Positions 42,896 to 51,563 of a stretch of DNA of 64,000 nucleotides are shown here, piece by piece. Every line of letters begins with the position of its first letter. The first letter of the stretch is position 1. The stretch is from Thermoplasmata archaeon (GTDB lineage: Archaea > Thermoplasmatota > Thermoplasmata > UBA10834): contig JAEHCM010000001.1 in NCBI GenBank assembly GCA_020696365.1, positions 230,987 to 294,986 on the forward strand. Direction: 5' to 3'. Under the pieces are notes generated by a model that was not told where the DNA came from, did not search any database, and saw nothing but the letters and a program-made list of their open reading frames with translations. The translations under genes and the position numbers were made by a program.

Positions 42896-43627
42896 GTGAT
42901 GGTGATGGTCTGGCCCAGTCCGAAGCTCGAGGAACTCAGGAGCAATATGCTCGAGACCGAATTCGAAAGCCGGAAGAACAGGGTGTTCATGGCCATGGAT
43001 CAAGGTAGGATCGTTGTCGTGAAGGAGTTCTCGGACAGCGAGGCGGCGTCGAAGGAATTTTCCATTCTGACGAGATGTTCCGCAAGATCTCTCCCGGTCC
43101 CTCGGCCGATGTCGATTCACACGCGCGCGATAGTAATGGAGTGCTTGCCCGGCGGGACGGTGGCGGAAGCGCTCGATTCTGTATGGTTGAGGGATGGACC
43201 AATCTCCGCCGACGAGGATGCCAGGCTGCGGGATATCGCTGATGGCCTCGGCGAGTGGCTTGCCAGATACCATGCCCTGTTCGAATTCGGGCTGACGAGA
43301 GGCGACGCCATCATGAAGAACTTCCTCGTGAGCGGCGGCAGGATTGTGGGCCTCGACTTCGAGGAGGCGTCCGAGGAGGATGTGATTCGCGACCTCGGCG
43401 AGATGTGCTCGAACATCCTTAGCATGCATCCGATGTTCACGGGTGACAAGCTCGCCTTCTGCAGACGGCTCTCCGAGCGGTACTTCGCGCTCACGGGCGC
43501 CGAGAGATACGCCGACTTGAGCGTGGCGACAGCGAAGGCCCTCAGACACTACGCCTCTTTCAGGATCGACGGTGCGGAGTTGGTAGCCAGAGCCGCGGTG
43601 ATCGAGATTGACGGTTTGTTCTCATGA
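42896..43627 (+). CDS. Protein-kinase-fold phosphotransferase (APH/LPS-kinase-like)
   Basis: 243 residues. VVVKEFS (ATP lysine), an adjoining helix Glu (KEFSIL), VMECLPGG hinge, RGDAIMKNFLV catalytic loop and LDFEEAS metal site form a kinase fold. The catalytic loop has Arg where HGD is usual. Substrate unknown; it is not Bud32 or RIO by motif. GTG 42896 follows the TATA-like GATAAAATAC by ~30 bases. Its stop overlaps the end of the convergent ECF T gene by 6 bases. Confidence 0.7.
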   Translation: MMVMVWPSPKLEELRSNMLETEFESRKNRVFMAMDQGRIVVVKEFSDSEAASKEFSILTRCSARSLPVPRPMSIHTRAIVMECLPGGTVAEALDSVWLRDGPISADEDARLRDIADGLGEWLARYHALFEFGLTRGDAIMKNFLVSGGRIVGLDFEEASEEDVIRDLGEMCSNILSMHPMFTGDKLAFCRRLSERYFALTGAERYADLSVATAKALRHYASFRIDGAELVARAAVIEIDGLFS

Positions 43628-44386
43628 GAACAGAGGGAGGTCGATGGAGAGATACCTGTCCAGCTGGAAGATCATCGTTGCCAATGCAACCATCGCGAGA
43701 ACTGCCGCACCGTCGGATAGGGACGGCTTTCGGGGGTGTAACAATGTACGATCGGAGTAGTTGCCGAACCCCCTACCTGCCATCGAGGCTGCCAACGAGT
43801 TGACCTTGAACATAGCCGAGAAGAACATCGGCAGGACCGTGTACCTGGCAGACCGTACGAGCCCTCTGACGCTCTTATCGAGTTTCAGCCCTCTGACTGC
43901 CTGTGCCTCCCGGACGGAGTTCAGCTCAAACTGGAATATCGGCACGAACCTCATGGCCAGCGCAGGCAGGTAGGCGTAGCGGTAGGGCATGCCCACAGAC
44001 ATCAACGACGATGACAGGTCAGAGGGCTTCGTGGTGGCGATGAGCATCCACGACATCATTATCAGACAGAGGAACTTGCCTGCTATTGTGATCCCCGCCG
44101 AGATCCCGCCTACGGTCACACTGAAGAACGCGACGGACCAGATCTCTTCTCCCGCGTGGTTGAAGATTATCTGGGCGATGAATATCGCAAAGGCGAACCC
44201 GGCCACTCCCTTGGTGAAGATGCCCCTCGTTCGGAAGTGTTGCTTCGCTGCTAGCACGGCGATGATCAGCCCGACCATGAGGACGGGGGAGCTGATCAGT
44301 ATCACCAGAATCGACGCAGTGACCAATATTAGGATCTTCGCGACCGGGTTCAGGCCTATGGTTCCGTCGGCCTTCCGAGTCTTCAA
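43622..44386 (-). CDS. ecfT: ECF transporter T component (YkoC-like)
   Basis: 254 residues with about six TM helices and the two Ala-Arg-Gly-type coupling motifs, AQAVRGLKL and ASMAGRGFGN, which dock the ATPases. TTG 44386 overlaps the ATPase stop (TTGA). It is the last gene of the operon. The T component links the ATPases to the S component. Confidence 0.87.
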   Translation of the reverse strand: MKTRKADGTIGLNPVAKILILVTASILVILISSPVLMVGLIIAVLAAKQHFRTRGIFTKGVAGFAFAIFIAQIIFNHAGEEIWSVAFFSVTVGGISAGITIAGKFLCLIMMSWMLIATTKPSDLSSSLMSVGMPYRYAYLPALAMRFVPIFQFELNSVREAQAVRGLKLDKSVRGLVRSARYTVLPMFFSAMFKVNSLAASMAGRGFGNYSDRTLLHPRKPSLSDGAAVLAMVALATMIFQLDRYLSIDLPLFS

Positions 44387-45849
44387 AGATCCCCCTCCCT
44401 GGATAACATGTCCCAATACCTAGTGGGCACGCCCTCGGTCGGCCCAGAGGCTACAACCCGCCCCTGGCTGAGGGCGATTAGGTCCGTGCAGAACCCCATC
44501 GCAAGCTCATGATCGTGGGTCACGATGACGATGGTCTTCCCTTGGCTCTGGAGCCTCTCCAAGATTTTGACGATCCTAGCTGCGTTTTCCTTGTCCTGCC
44601 CCGCGAAGGGTTCGTCCAGCAAGATGATCCTGGGCTCGTGAGATACGCCTGATTGTATGTTCACCCGCCTCTTCTGTCCGAAGCTGAGACAGTGTGGATG
44701 AACATATCTCCTCAGGTCTTCGTGCTCCTCGAATTCCTCCACATACGATTCCGCGATTGTGAGTGGCGCGTCGAAGTTGCGTGGAGCGAAGAGCATCTCC
44801 CTCTCAACAGTGTTCTCGAAGATCTGATGGTTTGGGTTCTGGAAGATGAGGCCGACGTCCCTGCCGATCCTCCAAGCGTCTGCCTGTCTATCAGGGGTTA
44901 CCGTGTTTCCGCAGACGACGATTCTCCCTCTCTGAATCTTCTGAAGCCCTGCAAGATGGCGTAGAACGGTCGTCTTCCCCGAGCCGTTCTCGCCCATCAG
45001 GGCTACGACGGACCCGCCATTTATCCGGAATGACACCTCGTCTAGTATGGTGAAGCCATCGACCTCGTAGCTGAGTTTGTCGACCGAGATGACGGCTGCA
45101 GTAGACGCATCATCTGGGCGCTTGTACTCAGGCGGGGCGATGGCTTCTTCCCGGATCATCCCGAACTCCTTCTGCCCTCGAGTGCAGTTCACGGTCAGCC
45201 TGCCGCCATCAAGAACCATAACCCTACCGACCAAGTCAATGAAGTCCTTCAGGCGATGCTCGATGATGATCACCGTCAGATCAGACTTCTTCTTCATCCC
45301 CCCTACCGCTCTGATCACCTGGCCGACCGACCTTCGATCCAGGTTCGCGGTCGGTTCATCGAGTATCAGCAGCCTCGGTTTGACCGCGAGCATCGAGGCT
45401 ATCGCGACCTTCTGCTTCTCGCCTCCTGAGAGTGTCGAGAGCATGCGGTCCCTTAGGTGGCTGGCTTTGACGTTGGACAACGAGGAGTCAATGGCGCGCT
45501 CGATGTCCGCGTGGCTGAACCTCAGGTTCTCAGGGCCGAAAGCCACCTCCTCCTCGACGGTCTCCGTGCAGAACTGTGTCTCAGGGTCCTGTTGGACCAT
45601 ACAGGCTACGCCTGCAACCTCGCTGGGTTCCGTGAGGATAGTTCCCTCGAGCCGGATCTCCCCGGAGATCTCCGCCGGAATCATATCCGGTATGAATCCG
45701 CAGACTGCCTGCATCGCCGTAGACTTGCCCGAGGCACTGTCGCCTGCTAGAAGGACGAACTCGCCCCGTCCGATACTGAGAGTTAGATTCGAAACCGCGG
45801 GTCTCGATCTTCCCCTATATCTGATGTTGAGATTCTTGATGTCCAGCAT
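44383..45849 (-). CDS. ECF transporter double ATPase (YkoD-like)
   Basis: 488 residues, two ABC ATPases in one chain, as in YkoD. Half 1: GDSASGKST, LSGGEKQKV, LLILDEP, switch HR. Half 2: GENGSGKTT, LSFGQKRRV, IILLDEP, switch His in THDHE. Both halves keep Walker motifs; the second signature is LSFGQ, a known EcfA variant. It begins 1 base after the S component. Confidence 0.92.
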   Translation of the reverse strand: MLDIKNLNIRYRGRSRPAVSNLTLSIGRGEFVLLAGDSASGKSTAMQAVCGFIPDMIPAEISGEIRLEGTILTEPSEVAGVACMVQQDPETQFCTETVEEEVAFGPENLRFSHADIERAIDSSLSNVKASHLRDRMLSTLSGGEKQKVAIASMLAVKPRLLILDEPTANLDRRSVGQVIRAVGGMKKKSDLTVIIIEHRLKDFIDLVGRVMVLDGGRLTVNCTRGQKEFGMIREEAIAPPEYKRPDDASTAAVISVDKLSYEVDGFTILDEVSFRINGGSVVALMGENGSGKTTVLRHLAGLQKIQRGRIVVCGNTVTPDRQADAWRIGRDVGLIFQNPNHQIFENTVEREMLFAPRNFDAPLTIAESYVEEFEEHEDLRRYVHPHCLSFGQKRRVNIQSGVSHEPRIILLDEPFAGQDKENAARIVKILERLQSQGKTIVIVTHDHELAMGFCTDLIALSQGRVVASGPTEGVPTRYWDMLSREGDL

Positions 45850-46935
45850 CTATCTCACTTCGATAGCGACGACTTCCTCGACCCAGTAGCCCCCTTCATA
45901 AGCGTCAGCGACTAGCTGGAAGGAGCCCTCGTCGTCGATGATTATGATTCCGTCGTCTTCCATGACATCCGCCAAATCGAATACGGCGAAATACCCATCT
46001 CTTCCTCTGACTACGACCTCTGAAGCTCCATCCTGAGGGACGGCTTCCGCCAACAAGTCGCTCAAGAGAATCCCCGTGTAGTCTCGGGGGGCGACATGAG
46101 TGACGGTGCCGACCAGCTCGGCGTTCACCACCACTTCCTGATCTTCGAAGTCTTCGTATCTGAAGTCGAAGGGGTTGTCGACATCGCCCTCGATGCTGAT
46201 CGCATCTCCTCCATGCAGGACGAACACGAACATGAAGTAATAGACGGCCCCGATGGTGAAGACCGTCAAGAAAGAGGCCACCGCCGCCAGGGACGCCCTT
46301 CTTCGCCTCTTCGCCTGTCTGTTCCTCTTCCACGCGTCGTCTTCAGCTGAGCGTTGGTCGACGAACACCTCCTTCTTCCCGCCGACCACGCCTGCCTCAT
46401 CCAGTGCCTCGAGCATCTCAACTGAGAGCCAGCCACCGAATATCATGCCGGAGGCGCAGGCGAGCATGCATAACACGAGAATCAGGATCCACGGAACACC
46501 CGCAAAGAATAGCGTCTGGAACACAATCACGTTGACCGCTGCGGAGAGACCGCCGGCAGCGGAATACGAAACGTAGTCTCTGCGGTCCTTCGCCTTGTCG
46601 CTGAAGAGGACCATGTCGGCCACGACTCCCTGCATCAACGACACGACTACGATGACGACCCCGTGCGTGCTACCGGTGAATAGTTCCACGACGCCCTTGA
46701 GCGCTCCCGTGACGGTTCCAGCGCCCTTCTTCTTCGTTATGCCTATCGCCAGGAGGATCCAAAGGACATGAAGTCCGGCCATGAACTGTCCAGCGCCGAA
46801 AGGCACGCCGACGATGTGGTTCATTAGGTTCCCGAGGTACCCCACATAGGTCGAGAGGACTCCGCCCAGAGCGGACAACAGAGCGATGGTGACGAGGTCC
46901 TTGGTCGAGAGCATCAGTCGTTTGGTCACGGGCAC
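45850..46935 (-). CDS. YkoE-like ECF S component with extra TM helix and extracellular domain
   Basis: 361 residues. Residues 1-205 resemble YkoE, the hydroxymethylpyrimidine/thiamine-related S component, notably GALKGVVELFTGSTHGVVIVVV and MQGVVADMVLF. After a basic loop (RNRQAKRRRR) an added TM helix (~240-262) leads to a C-terminal ~90-residue domain: DNPFDFRYEDFED, YTGILLSDLLAEAVP, VVVRGRDGYFAVF. The same domain type is in the next two proteins upstream. GTG 46935 has GGAGGTG 5 bases before it. It overlaps the phosphatase gene by 10 bases. Substrate is inferred, not shown. Confidence 0.75.
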   Translation of the reverse strand: MPVTKRLMLSTKDLVTIALLSALGGVLSTYVGYLGNLMNHIVGVPFGAGQFMAGLHVLWILLAIGITKKKGAGTVTGALKGVVELFTGSTHGVVIVVVSLMQGVVADMVLFSDKAKDRRDYVSYSAAGGLSAAVNVIVFQTLFFAGVPWILILVLCMLACASGMIFGGWLSVEMLEALDEAGVVGGKKEVFVDQRSAEDDAWKRNRQAKRRRRASLAAVASFLTVFTIGAVYYFMFVFVLHGGDAISIEGDVDNPFDFRYEDFEDQEVVVNAELVGTVTHVAPRDYTGILLSDLLAEAVPQDGASEVVVRGRDGYFAVFDLADVMEDDGIIIIDDEGSFQLVADAYEGGYWVEEVVAIEVR

Positions 46936-48416
46936 GGTATCACCTCCACCAAGGCGACGCATTTGACCCACCTCGCCCCGGCTGAGAGATACACGGCGTA
47001 TCCTTGTCCTTCGTAGGAGGTGGCCTCGCAATCTGCGTTGCCGTACACACCATCAGGGGCAAGCATGACAAGCTCGGGCCCGTCCTCCCACTCTGGCACT
47101 AGCTCAGATTCATAGCTCAGTGCCACCACCATCTCCCCTTGGAGCTGAAGCCATGCTTCGTTCGGATAGACGTTCAGGTAACCGAATTCCTGGAGGTAGC
47201 CGTCTGAGGAGGTGACGCGTAGCACATCCCCTTCGCTGATCCCTCCGACCAGCTCGACCAGGTCAGCAACTGAGACTCCCGAGTAGTCGCCCGCTCCTCC
47301 GATGTTGTCGTAGAGGTTCTCGAACGAGGAATATCCTTCGGTCATCGACATCGCGAACATCTCCTCGTATGACAAGTTCAAGCGCAGTCCCCATCTTCCG
47401 ACAAGAGTCACATGGGGTAGATTCGAGGCATCGATTGCGACCTCGATCTTCTCAAAATCGAGGCTGTCCGAACCGGCCACGGTCACGAAGTGGTGTTCGC
47501 CGTCGACGAGAGTTGCCCCCGCTCCTCCGGTGATGATGAAATCCGTATCGCCGATGACTGTGTGGTTGAATGCGTGTATGTGCCCCGTGAAGACCGCCTC
47601 GATATCATCCGTTTCGATGAATTCGAGCATTCGGTCGCACGAATCTGGATGTAACGTATGATTGTCACCGAACGGGTCGAAGCACGGCGCGTGGGTCACG
47701 ATGAATTTCCTGGCCGCATCACTGAACTCCTCTCTCATCCATGATATCTGTTTCTCGGTGACATTAAGGTCGGACGAGTCAACAGTCGCGAACCGTATGC
47801 CCCCGAAGTCGAAACTGTACTGTGTCGGGCCGAACCTCGTCTCGTACTCGGTTATGCCCTCGTTCTTCGCGTCGTGGTTGCCCGGCGTGGTGTAGACCGG
47901 GATGGGGGAACCGTCCAGCACTTCCTGGACGGCTGCGAACTCGCTCGGCATCCCAGAGGGCGTCAGGTCCCCGCATAGTATGGCAAACTCGCATTCTCCG
48001 AGCTCTGAGAGTATCGACGAGAGGACCTCATTCCGTCCTTGGCTGTCTCCGAGGACAGCGAATGTGAAGCTATCCTTCGCCGTCGGCCTGATGTATATGT
48101 CGTCTGAGCTGCCCGTTGAACGGAACGATATCGAAGTGTTGTCCGGGGACTCGTATTCGTCGACCCCTTCGACGGAGGACCCAGCGATGCAGTTGCGGAG
48201 TTCCACATCTCCTTCAAAGCCGTTCAAACGGAGTGATACCTCCGGCTTGTAGCACCAAATCTCCACCTCATCCTCAGACTGCGCTCTGACGATGCCTCCA
48301 TCGACTACGATATCTGAACCTGAGGTGAGGATGAGCCCTGATCTGTATGCAACAAGCAAGCTAGCAGCGATTACCAGCGTACATACCGCTAAGGCCGCCA
48401 CCCGCTTCCTGTTCAT
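46926..48416 (-). CDS. Exported metallophosphoesterase with C-terminal SUOX-like domain
   Basis: 496 residues. An N-terminal anchor helix (VAALAVCTLVIAASLLVAY) is followed by a beta domain, then a calcineurin-like phosphoesterase core (~115-335) with all metal ligands: LGDSQG, CGDLTPSG, PGNHDAK, THAPCF and GHIHAFNH. The C-terminal ~150 residues hold a domain of the type YSGVSVADLVELVG ... VTSSDGYLQEF, as in its operon partners. It probably removes phosphate from a ligand outside the cell. The domain lies 4 bases after the three-repeat protein. Confidence 0.85.
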   Translation of the reverse strand: MNRKRVAALAVCTLVIAASLLVAYRSGLILTSGSDIVVDGGIVRAQSEDEVEIWCYKPEVSLRLNGFEGDVELRNCIAGSSVEGVDEYESPDNTSISFRSTGSSDDIYIRPTAKDSFTFAVLGDSQGRNEVLSSILSELGECEFAILCGDLTPSGMPSEFAAVQEVLDGSPIPVYTTPGNHDAKNEGITEYETRFGPTQYSFDFGGIRFATVDSSDLNVTEKQISWMREEFSDAARKFIVTHAPCFDPFGDNHTLHPDSCDRMLEFIETDDIEAVFTGHIHAFNHTVIGDTDFIITGGAGATLVDGEHHFVTVAGSDSLDFEKIEVAIDASNLPHVTLVGRWGLRLNLSYEEMFAMSMTEGYSSFENLYDNIGGAGDYSGVSVADLVELVGGISEGDVLRVTSSDGYLQEFGYLNVYPNEAWLQLQGEMVVALSYESELVPEWEDGPELVMLAPDGVYGNADCEATSYEGQGYAVYLSAGARWVKCVALVEVIPCP

Positions 48417-48420
48417 TTCC

Positions 48421-49941
48421 TCACTCTGGAAGATCCACGAGGTCTACCCTGACCACACCTTTGATATTCATCGATCCCGGCAAATCCTCGCCTGTCAAGG
48501 TCAGCGGGTAGTCTTCCCCGGTGAGGTATTCTCCGTCAAAGGTCAAGGCGAGTATCAGGGAGTCGTTGTATTGCACATCTCCCACAGAAATCGTCTTGTT
48601 GTATCCATCTGAGCCGGTGACCTTCACACCGTAGCCAAGGTCTGCGAGCGTATCGTTGAATAGCCAGTGAGATGAGTCCGCTCCGTCGACGAGTCCGATC
48701 AGGACCCACAGTGGAATGCCTGCGTAGCTGTGGTCTTCCAGGTCTTCGGTGTAGTTGTAGTAACTGACATGCAGCCCCTCATCGCAGTTGAACAGCGCGA
48801 CAAAATCCCACTCGGTGAATGTCTCCGTCGTAAGGCCTGCGAGTGTGAGCTCCCATGCCGGAGTCTCCACGTATCCCTCGATGGCTATCCGGGCGATGTT
48901 CCTAACCTTCTGGGAGCCTGCAAGGTCATCGCCGACGATCCTCAGTGGCCAGTCATCCTCTGCAAGCGCCTCCCCATCTAGCTTGTAGGCGACGATGATG
49001 CTGTCGTTCCTGGCTACCTGCGCCGCATCAAAGGTGGCCGAGTACCCGTCTGAGGCGGTGACGTTGACCGTGTATCCAGCCTCTGCGAGCGCGTCGTTGA
49101 ACATGTAATGACCATCTGACACATCCCCCTCGTCCACTGCTGAAAGCAGAACCCAGAGCGGGATTCCTTCGTAGTAATGGTCGCCGTCATCGTCCGTGTA
49201 GTTGTAGTATGTCGTGTGGTAGTAGCACGTGGCCAAGGACTCGAAAGTCTGCCTGTCCATGTCCATCGTGGTGATTCCCTCGAGCTCGAGGGTCCAGTCG
49301 TGGATGAACGGGGCCACGTTCAGTTCCTTGACCATCTTCGCCCAGAAGTGTCCGTCCGTGATGGGCTTCTCCTCGTCGTCCACTACCACTATCCTCAGGC
49401 TGTCGTAGTCGAGCCGCTCGCCGTCCTCCTCATAAGCAAGTATCATCGTGAGGTCGCCCGGTCCAAGAAGCTCGCCGTCGAGGTTGTAGGTGGGGAATGT
49501 CCCGTTCTCGACCTGTCCTGAGTTGTAGGTCATCTCGTACCCGTCCCAAGCGACGGTGTTCAGGCTGTAATTGTCGCTGTCGTAGACGAGGTCGACCAAG
49601 TCACTGACGGGTACCCCCGTGAAGTTGAGAGGGCCGACGATGGTCCCTGTAGATTTCATGAAGTACCCGGAACCTTCGTAGGATTCCATTTTCGACAGGT
49701 CTGAGACGGTCAGGTTCAAGCTCTCGCCAAACCCGGAGATGACGACAGCAACGTCATCATCAGGATTCGAGTCGTCCGTTCCTTGGGTCGCCAAGTATCC
49801 GAGAGGCACTCCTACCAGGAGTGCGGCAATCGCCACAAGTGCAATCAGCTTCCTGCCGCCCATTCTGCTCGGCACTTTGGGCGAGAGTACTTCAGTTCCC
49901 TTTGCAGGTTCGCTGTTGGCATCTAGATTCTCCTCCGCCAT
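48421..49941 (-). CDS. Membrane-anchored surface protein with three SUOX-like repeats
   Basis: 506 residues. Cytoplasmic head, TM anchor (LIALVAIAALLVGVPLGYLA), then three repeats of ~145 residues, each with a strand ending GVPVSDLVDLV or GIPLWVLL/I, then SDGY-F or WDGYEMTY, then a PL-v-g strand. The pattern resembles the oxidoreductase molybdopterin-binding (sulfite oxidase) fold, but no conserved catalytic Cys is seen, so a binding role is likelier. ATG 49941 follows a TATA box and hairpin. It is the first gene of the ECF operon. Confidence 0.78.
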   Translation of the reverse strand: MAEENLDANSEPAKGTEVLSPKVPSRMGGRKLIALVAIAALLVGVPLGYLATQGTDDSNPDDDVAVVISGFGESLNLTVSDLSKMESYEGSGYFMKSTGTIVGPLNFTGVPVSDLVDLVYDSDNYSLNTVAWDGYEMTYNSGQVENGTFPTYNLDGELLGPGDLTMILAYEEDGERLDYDSLRIVVVDDEEKPITDGHFWAKMVKELNVAPFIHDWTLELEGITTMDMDRQTFESLATCYYHTTYYNYTDDDGDHYYEGIPLWVLLSAVDEGDVSDGHYMFNDALAEAGYTVNVTASDGYSATFDAAQVARNDSIIVAYKLDGEALAEDDWPLRIVGDDLAGSQKVRNIARIAIEGYVETPAWELTLAGLTTETFTEWDFVALFNCDEGLHVSYYNYTEDLEDHSYAGIPLWVLIGLVDGADSSHWLFNDTLADLGYGVKVTGSDGYNKTISVGDVQYNDSLILALTFDGEYLTGEDYPLTLTGEDLPGSMNIKGVVRVDLVDLPE

Positions 49942-49957
49942 GTCAACCGTCCTCGTT

Positions 49958-50001
49958 ATGCTCGCATGAGCATATCGCGGATAGAATCGCGGTATAAATA
50001 G
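49958..50001 (-). promoter_or_regulatory. Promoter and leader hairpin of the ECF operon
   Basis: Minus strand CTATTTATAC (50001-49992) is a TATA box, predicting a start near 49970. ATGCTC (49973-49968) pairs with GAGCAT (49963-49958) over a 4-base loop, close to the ribosome site GAGG. No TPP-riboswitch signature was seen. Confidence 0.5.
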
Positions 50002-50127
50002 CTGTCGTGATTCGGAGGCACCTCGATTCGGATCGGGTAGCTCTCGAAATCCCTGAGAGGGCAACCTGCCACCGTTGTGGCCTTGCCTAGTGGATTGCAC
50101 CAGTCGCGGAATCAGGTCTCCGGAGTC

Positions 50128-51282
50128 CTATCCCTCTAACTCCTTGACGACATCCTTCAGGTTGTCTCTTATCTTGATGCCTTGAGGACACAGCTCCTCG
50201 CACTTACCGCATTCGGTGCACTTCGACGCTCTGCTCTTGGGGTTGACCGTCCACGCGTATGCTCTCTTGGCATAGGAGATATCGTTGTACATGTGCCCGT
50301 GGTTCAGCTGCTCAAAGCATCCGGGTATGTCGACCCCCGACGGACAGGGCATACAGTACTTGCATCCGGTGCACGGAATCATGGACTTGGACTTCAGCCC
50401 CTTCCTCACTTTGTCGATGAGCGCCTTCTCACCTCTGGTGAGGCAGCCCGGTTTGGCTTTGTCGGCTGTCCTGACGTTCTCCCTGAGCTGACTCATGGTC
50501 GTCATGCCGCTCAAGACCAAACTGACCTCACGCTTGTCCCAGAGGAACCTCAGAGCTAGCTCGGCAGGGGTCCTTTTCGGTGCCGCTCGATCGACCTTTC
50601 GGCGTATATCGCGCGGCAGCTTGTTCCCCAGAAACCCTCCGAGCAGGGGTTCCATGACGATCACGCCGAGCTTCTTGCTCGCCGCGTATTTGAGCCCCTT
50701 CGTCCCCGCCTGGTTGTCCTCGTCCATGTAGTTGTACTGGATCTGGCAGAACCCCCAGTCGTAGGCGTCTACGATCTCCTTGAACAACGGCAGCTCGTCG
50801 TGGAAGGAGAAACCCGCATGGCGGATCCTCCCATCCGAGAGTGCGTCGTCTAGGAAATCCAACACCTTGTGGCCGCGGAGGTTCTTCCATGAGGCGGCGG
50901 CGAGTCCATGGAGGAGATATAAGTCGATGTAGTCCGTTCGGAGCCTTCTCAACTGGTCGTCGAGGTATATGTCCATGTCCTTTTTGCTCTTCACGAGCCA
51001 GCTAGGAAGTTTGGTGGCTATTTTGAACTCATCTCTCGGAAAATCGCGCAGAACCTTCCCGAGGAACGGCTCGCTCCTACCTTTCTTGCTGCGATCGGAT
51101 TTGTGATACGGATAGGCCGTGTCGAAATAGTCAACCCCGTGGTTGATGGCATAGCGTATCATCGCAGTAGCTCTCTTCTCGTCGATCTGATGGGCCTTGC
51201 CGTCGATGATCGGGAACCTCATGCATCCGAATCCGAGTGCCGAGGCTCTCTCGCCTGTCTTGCCGATCTTCCTATACTGCAT
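50128..51282 (-). CDS. Aldo/keto reductase with C-terminal ferredoxin domain
   Basis: 384 residues. An AKR barrel (GFGCMRFP, FDTAYPYHKSD with the catalytic Tyr, TKLPSW, DYIDLYLLHG) is joined at ~310 to two Fe-S motifs: CTGCKYCMPCPSGVDIPGC and CTECGKCEELCP. Such COG1453-type proteins are common in anaerobes; the true reductant and substrate are unknown. Confidence 0.88.
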   Translation of the reverse strand: MQYRKIGKTGERASALGFGCMRFPIIDGKAHQIDEKRATAMIRYAINHGVDYFDTAYPYHKSDRSKKGRSEPFLGKVLRDFPRDEFKIATKLPSWLVKSKKDMDIYLDDQLRRLRTDYIDLYLLHGLAAASWKNLRGHKVLDFLDDALSDGRIRHAGFSFHDELPLFKEIVDAYDWGFCQIQYNYMDEDNQAGTKGLKYAASKKLGVIVMEPLLGGFLGNKLPRDIRRKVDRAAPKRTPAELALRFLWDKREVSLVLSGMTTMSQLRENVRTADKAKPGCLTRGEKALIDKVRKGLKSKSMIPCTGCKYCMPCPSGVDIPGCFEQLNHGHMYNDISYAKRAYAWTVNPKSRASKCTECGKCEELCPQGIKIRDNLKDVVKELEG

Positions 51283-51563
51283 CGAACGCCCTTCCCGGTG
51301 TCCGCCACCGCCATGGTAATGACGGCCTTTTCTTACTTGTGGCTCCCGTCAATCTTAGCAGTAATGCTCACGCTTGAACGGAAAGCATAATATCATCCTT
51401 CTTAATTAGCGAGTTGGTCGTGTGACCAGGAGGTTCCCGGAGATGATGCCTGAGAGAGTTTTAGCTGTTGCGCCGGGAACCGTTTGACGTAGCGTCGGGC
51501 GCCCGGCGTTTGGTGATTGTCGAGCTTGTAGTGCGAACGCCCTAGCGATCTAACGAATCTGAC
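51283..51563 (+). ncRNA. Structured leader or small RNA upstream of rio1
   Basis: A TATA-like GCATAATATC (51385-51394) is followed by three hairpins: GGTC/GACC (51416-51427), a nine-pair stem GGTTCCCGG (51431-51439) with CCGGGAACC (51473-51481), and a GC palindrome GTCGGGCGCCCGGC (51494-51507). The nine-pair stem encloses a 33-base loop with GATGATG and CTGA, too close for a normal C/D RNA. It could be a regulatory leader of rio1 or a separate RNA. Confidence 0.4.

Noticed and set aside
42896-43627. Bud32 (KEOPS kinase) call
   Set aside because: The catalytic loop reads RGDAIMKNF and the metal motif LDFEE; Bud32 has a different P-loop and HGD/DFG context. Left as a general kinase-fold protein.
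49958-50100. TPP riboswitch before the ECF operon
   Set aside because: I looked for the CUGAGA and GAACCUGAU elements in the right strand and order. CTGAGA occurs only on the opposite strand, and the leader is too short.
51430-51482. Box C/D RNA in the rio1 leader
   Set aside because: GATGATG and CTGA are present but only a couple of bases apart, leaving no guide sequence; kept only as a structured leader.
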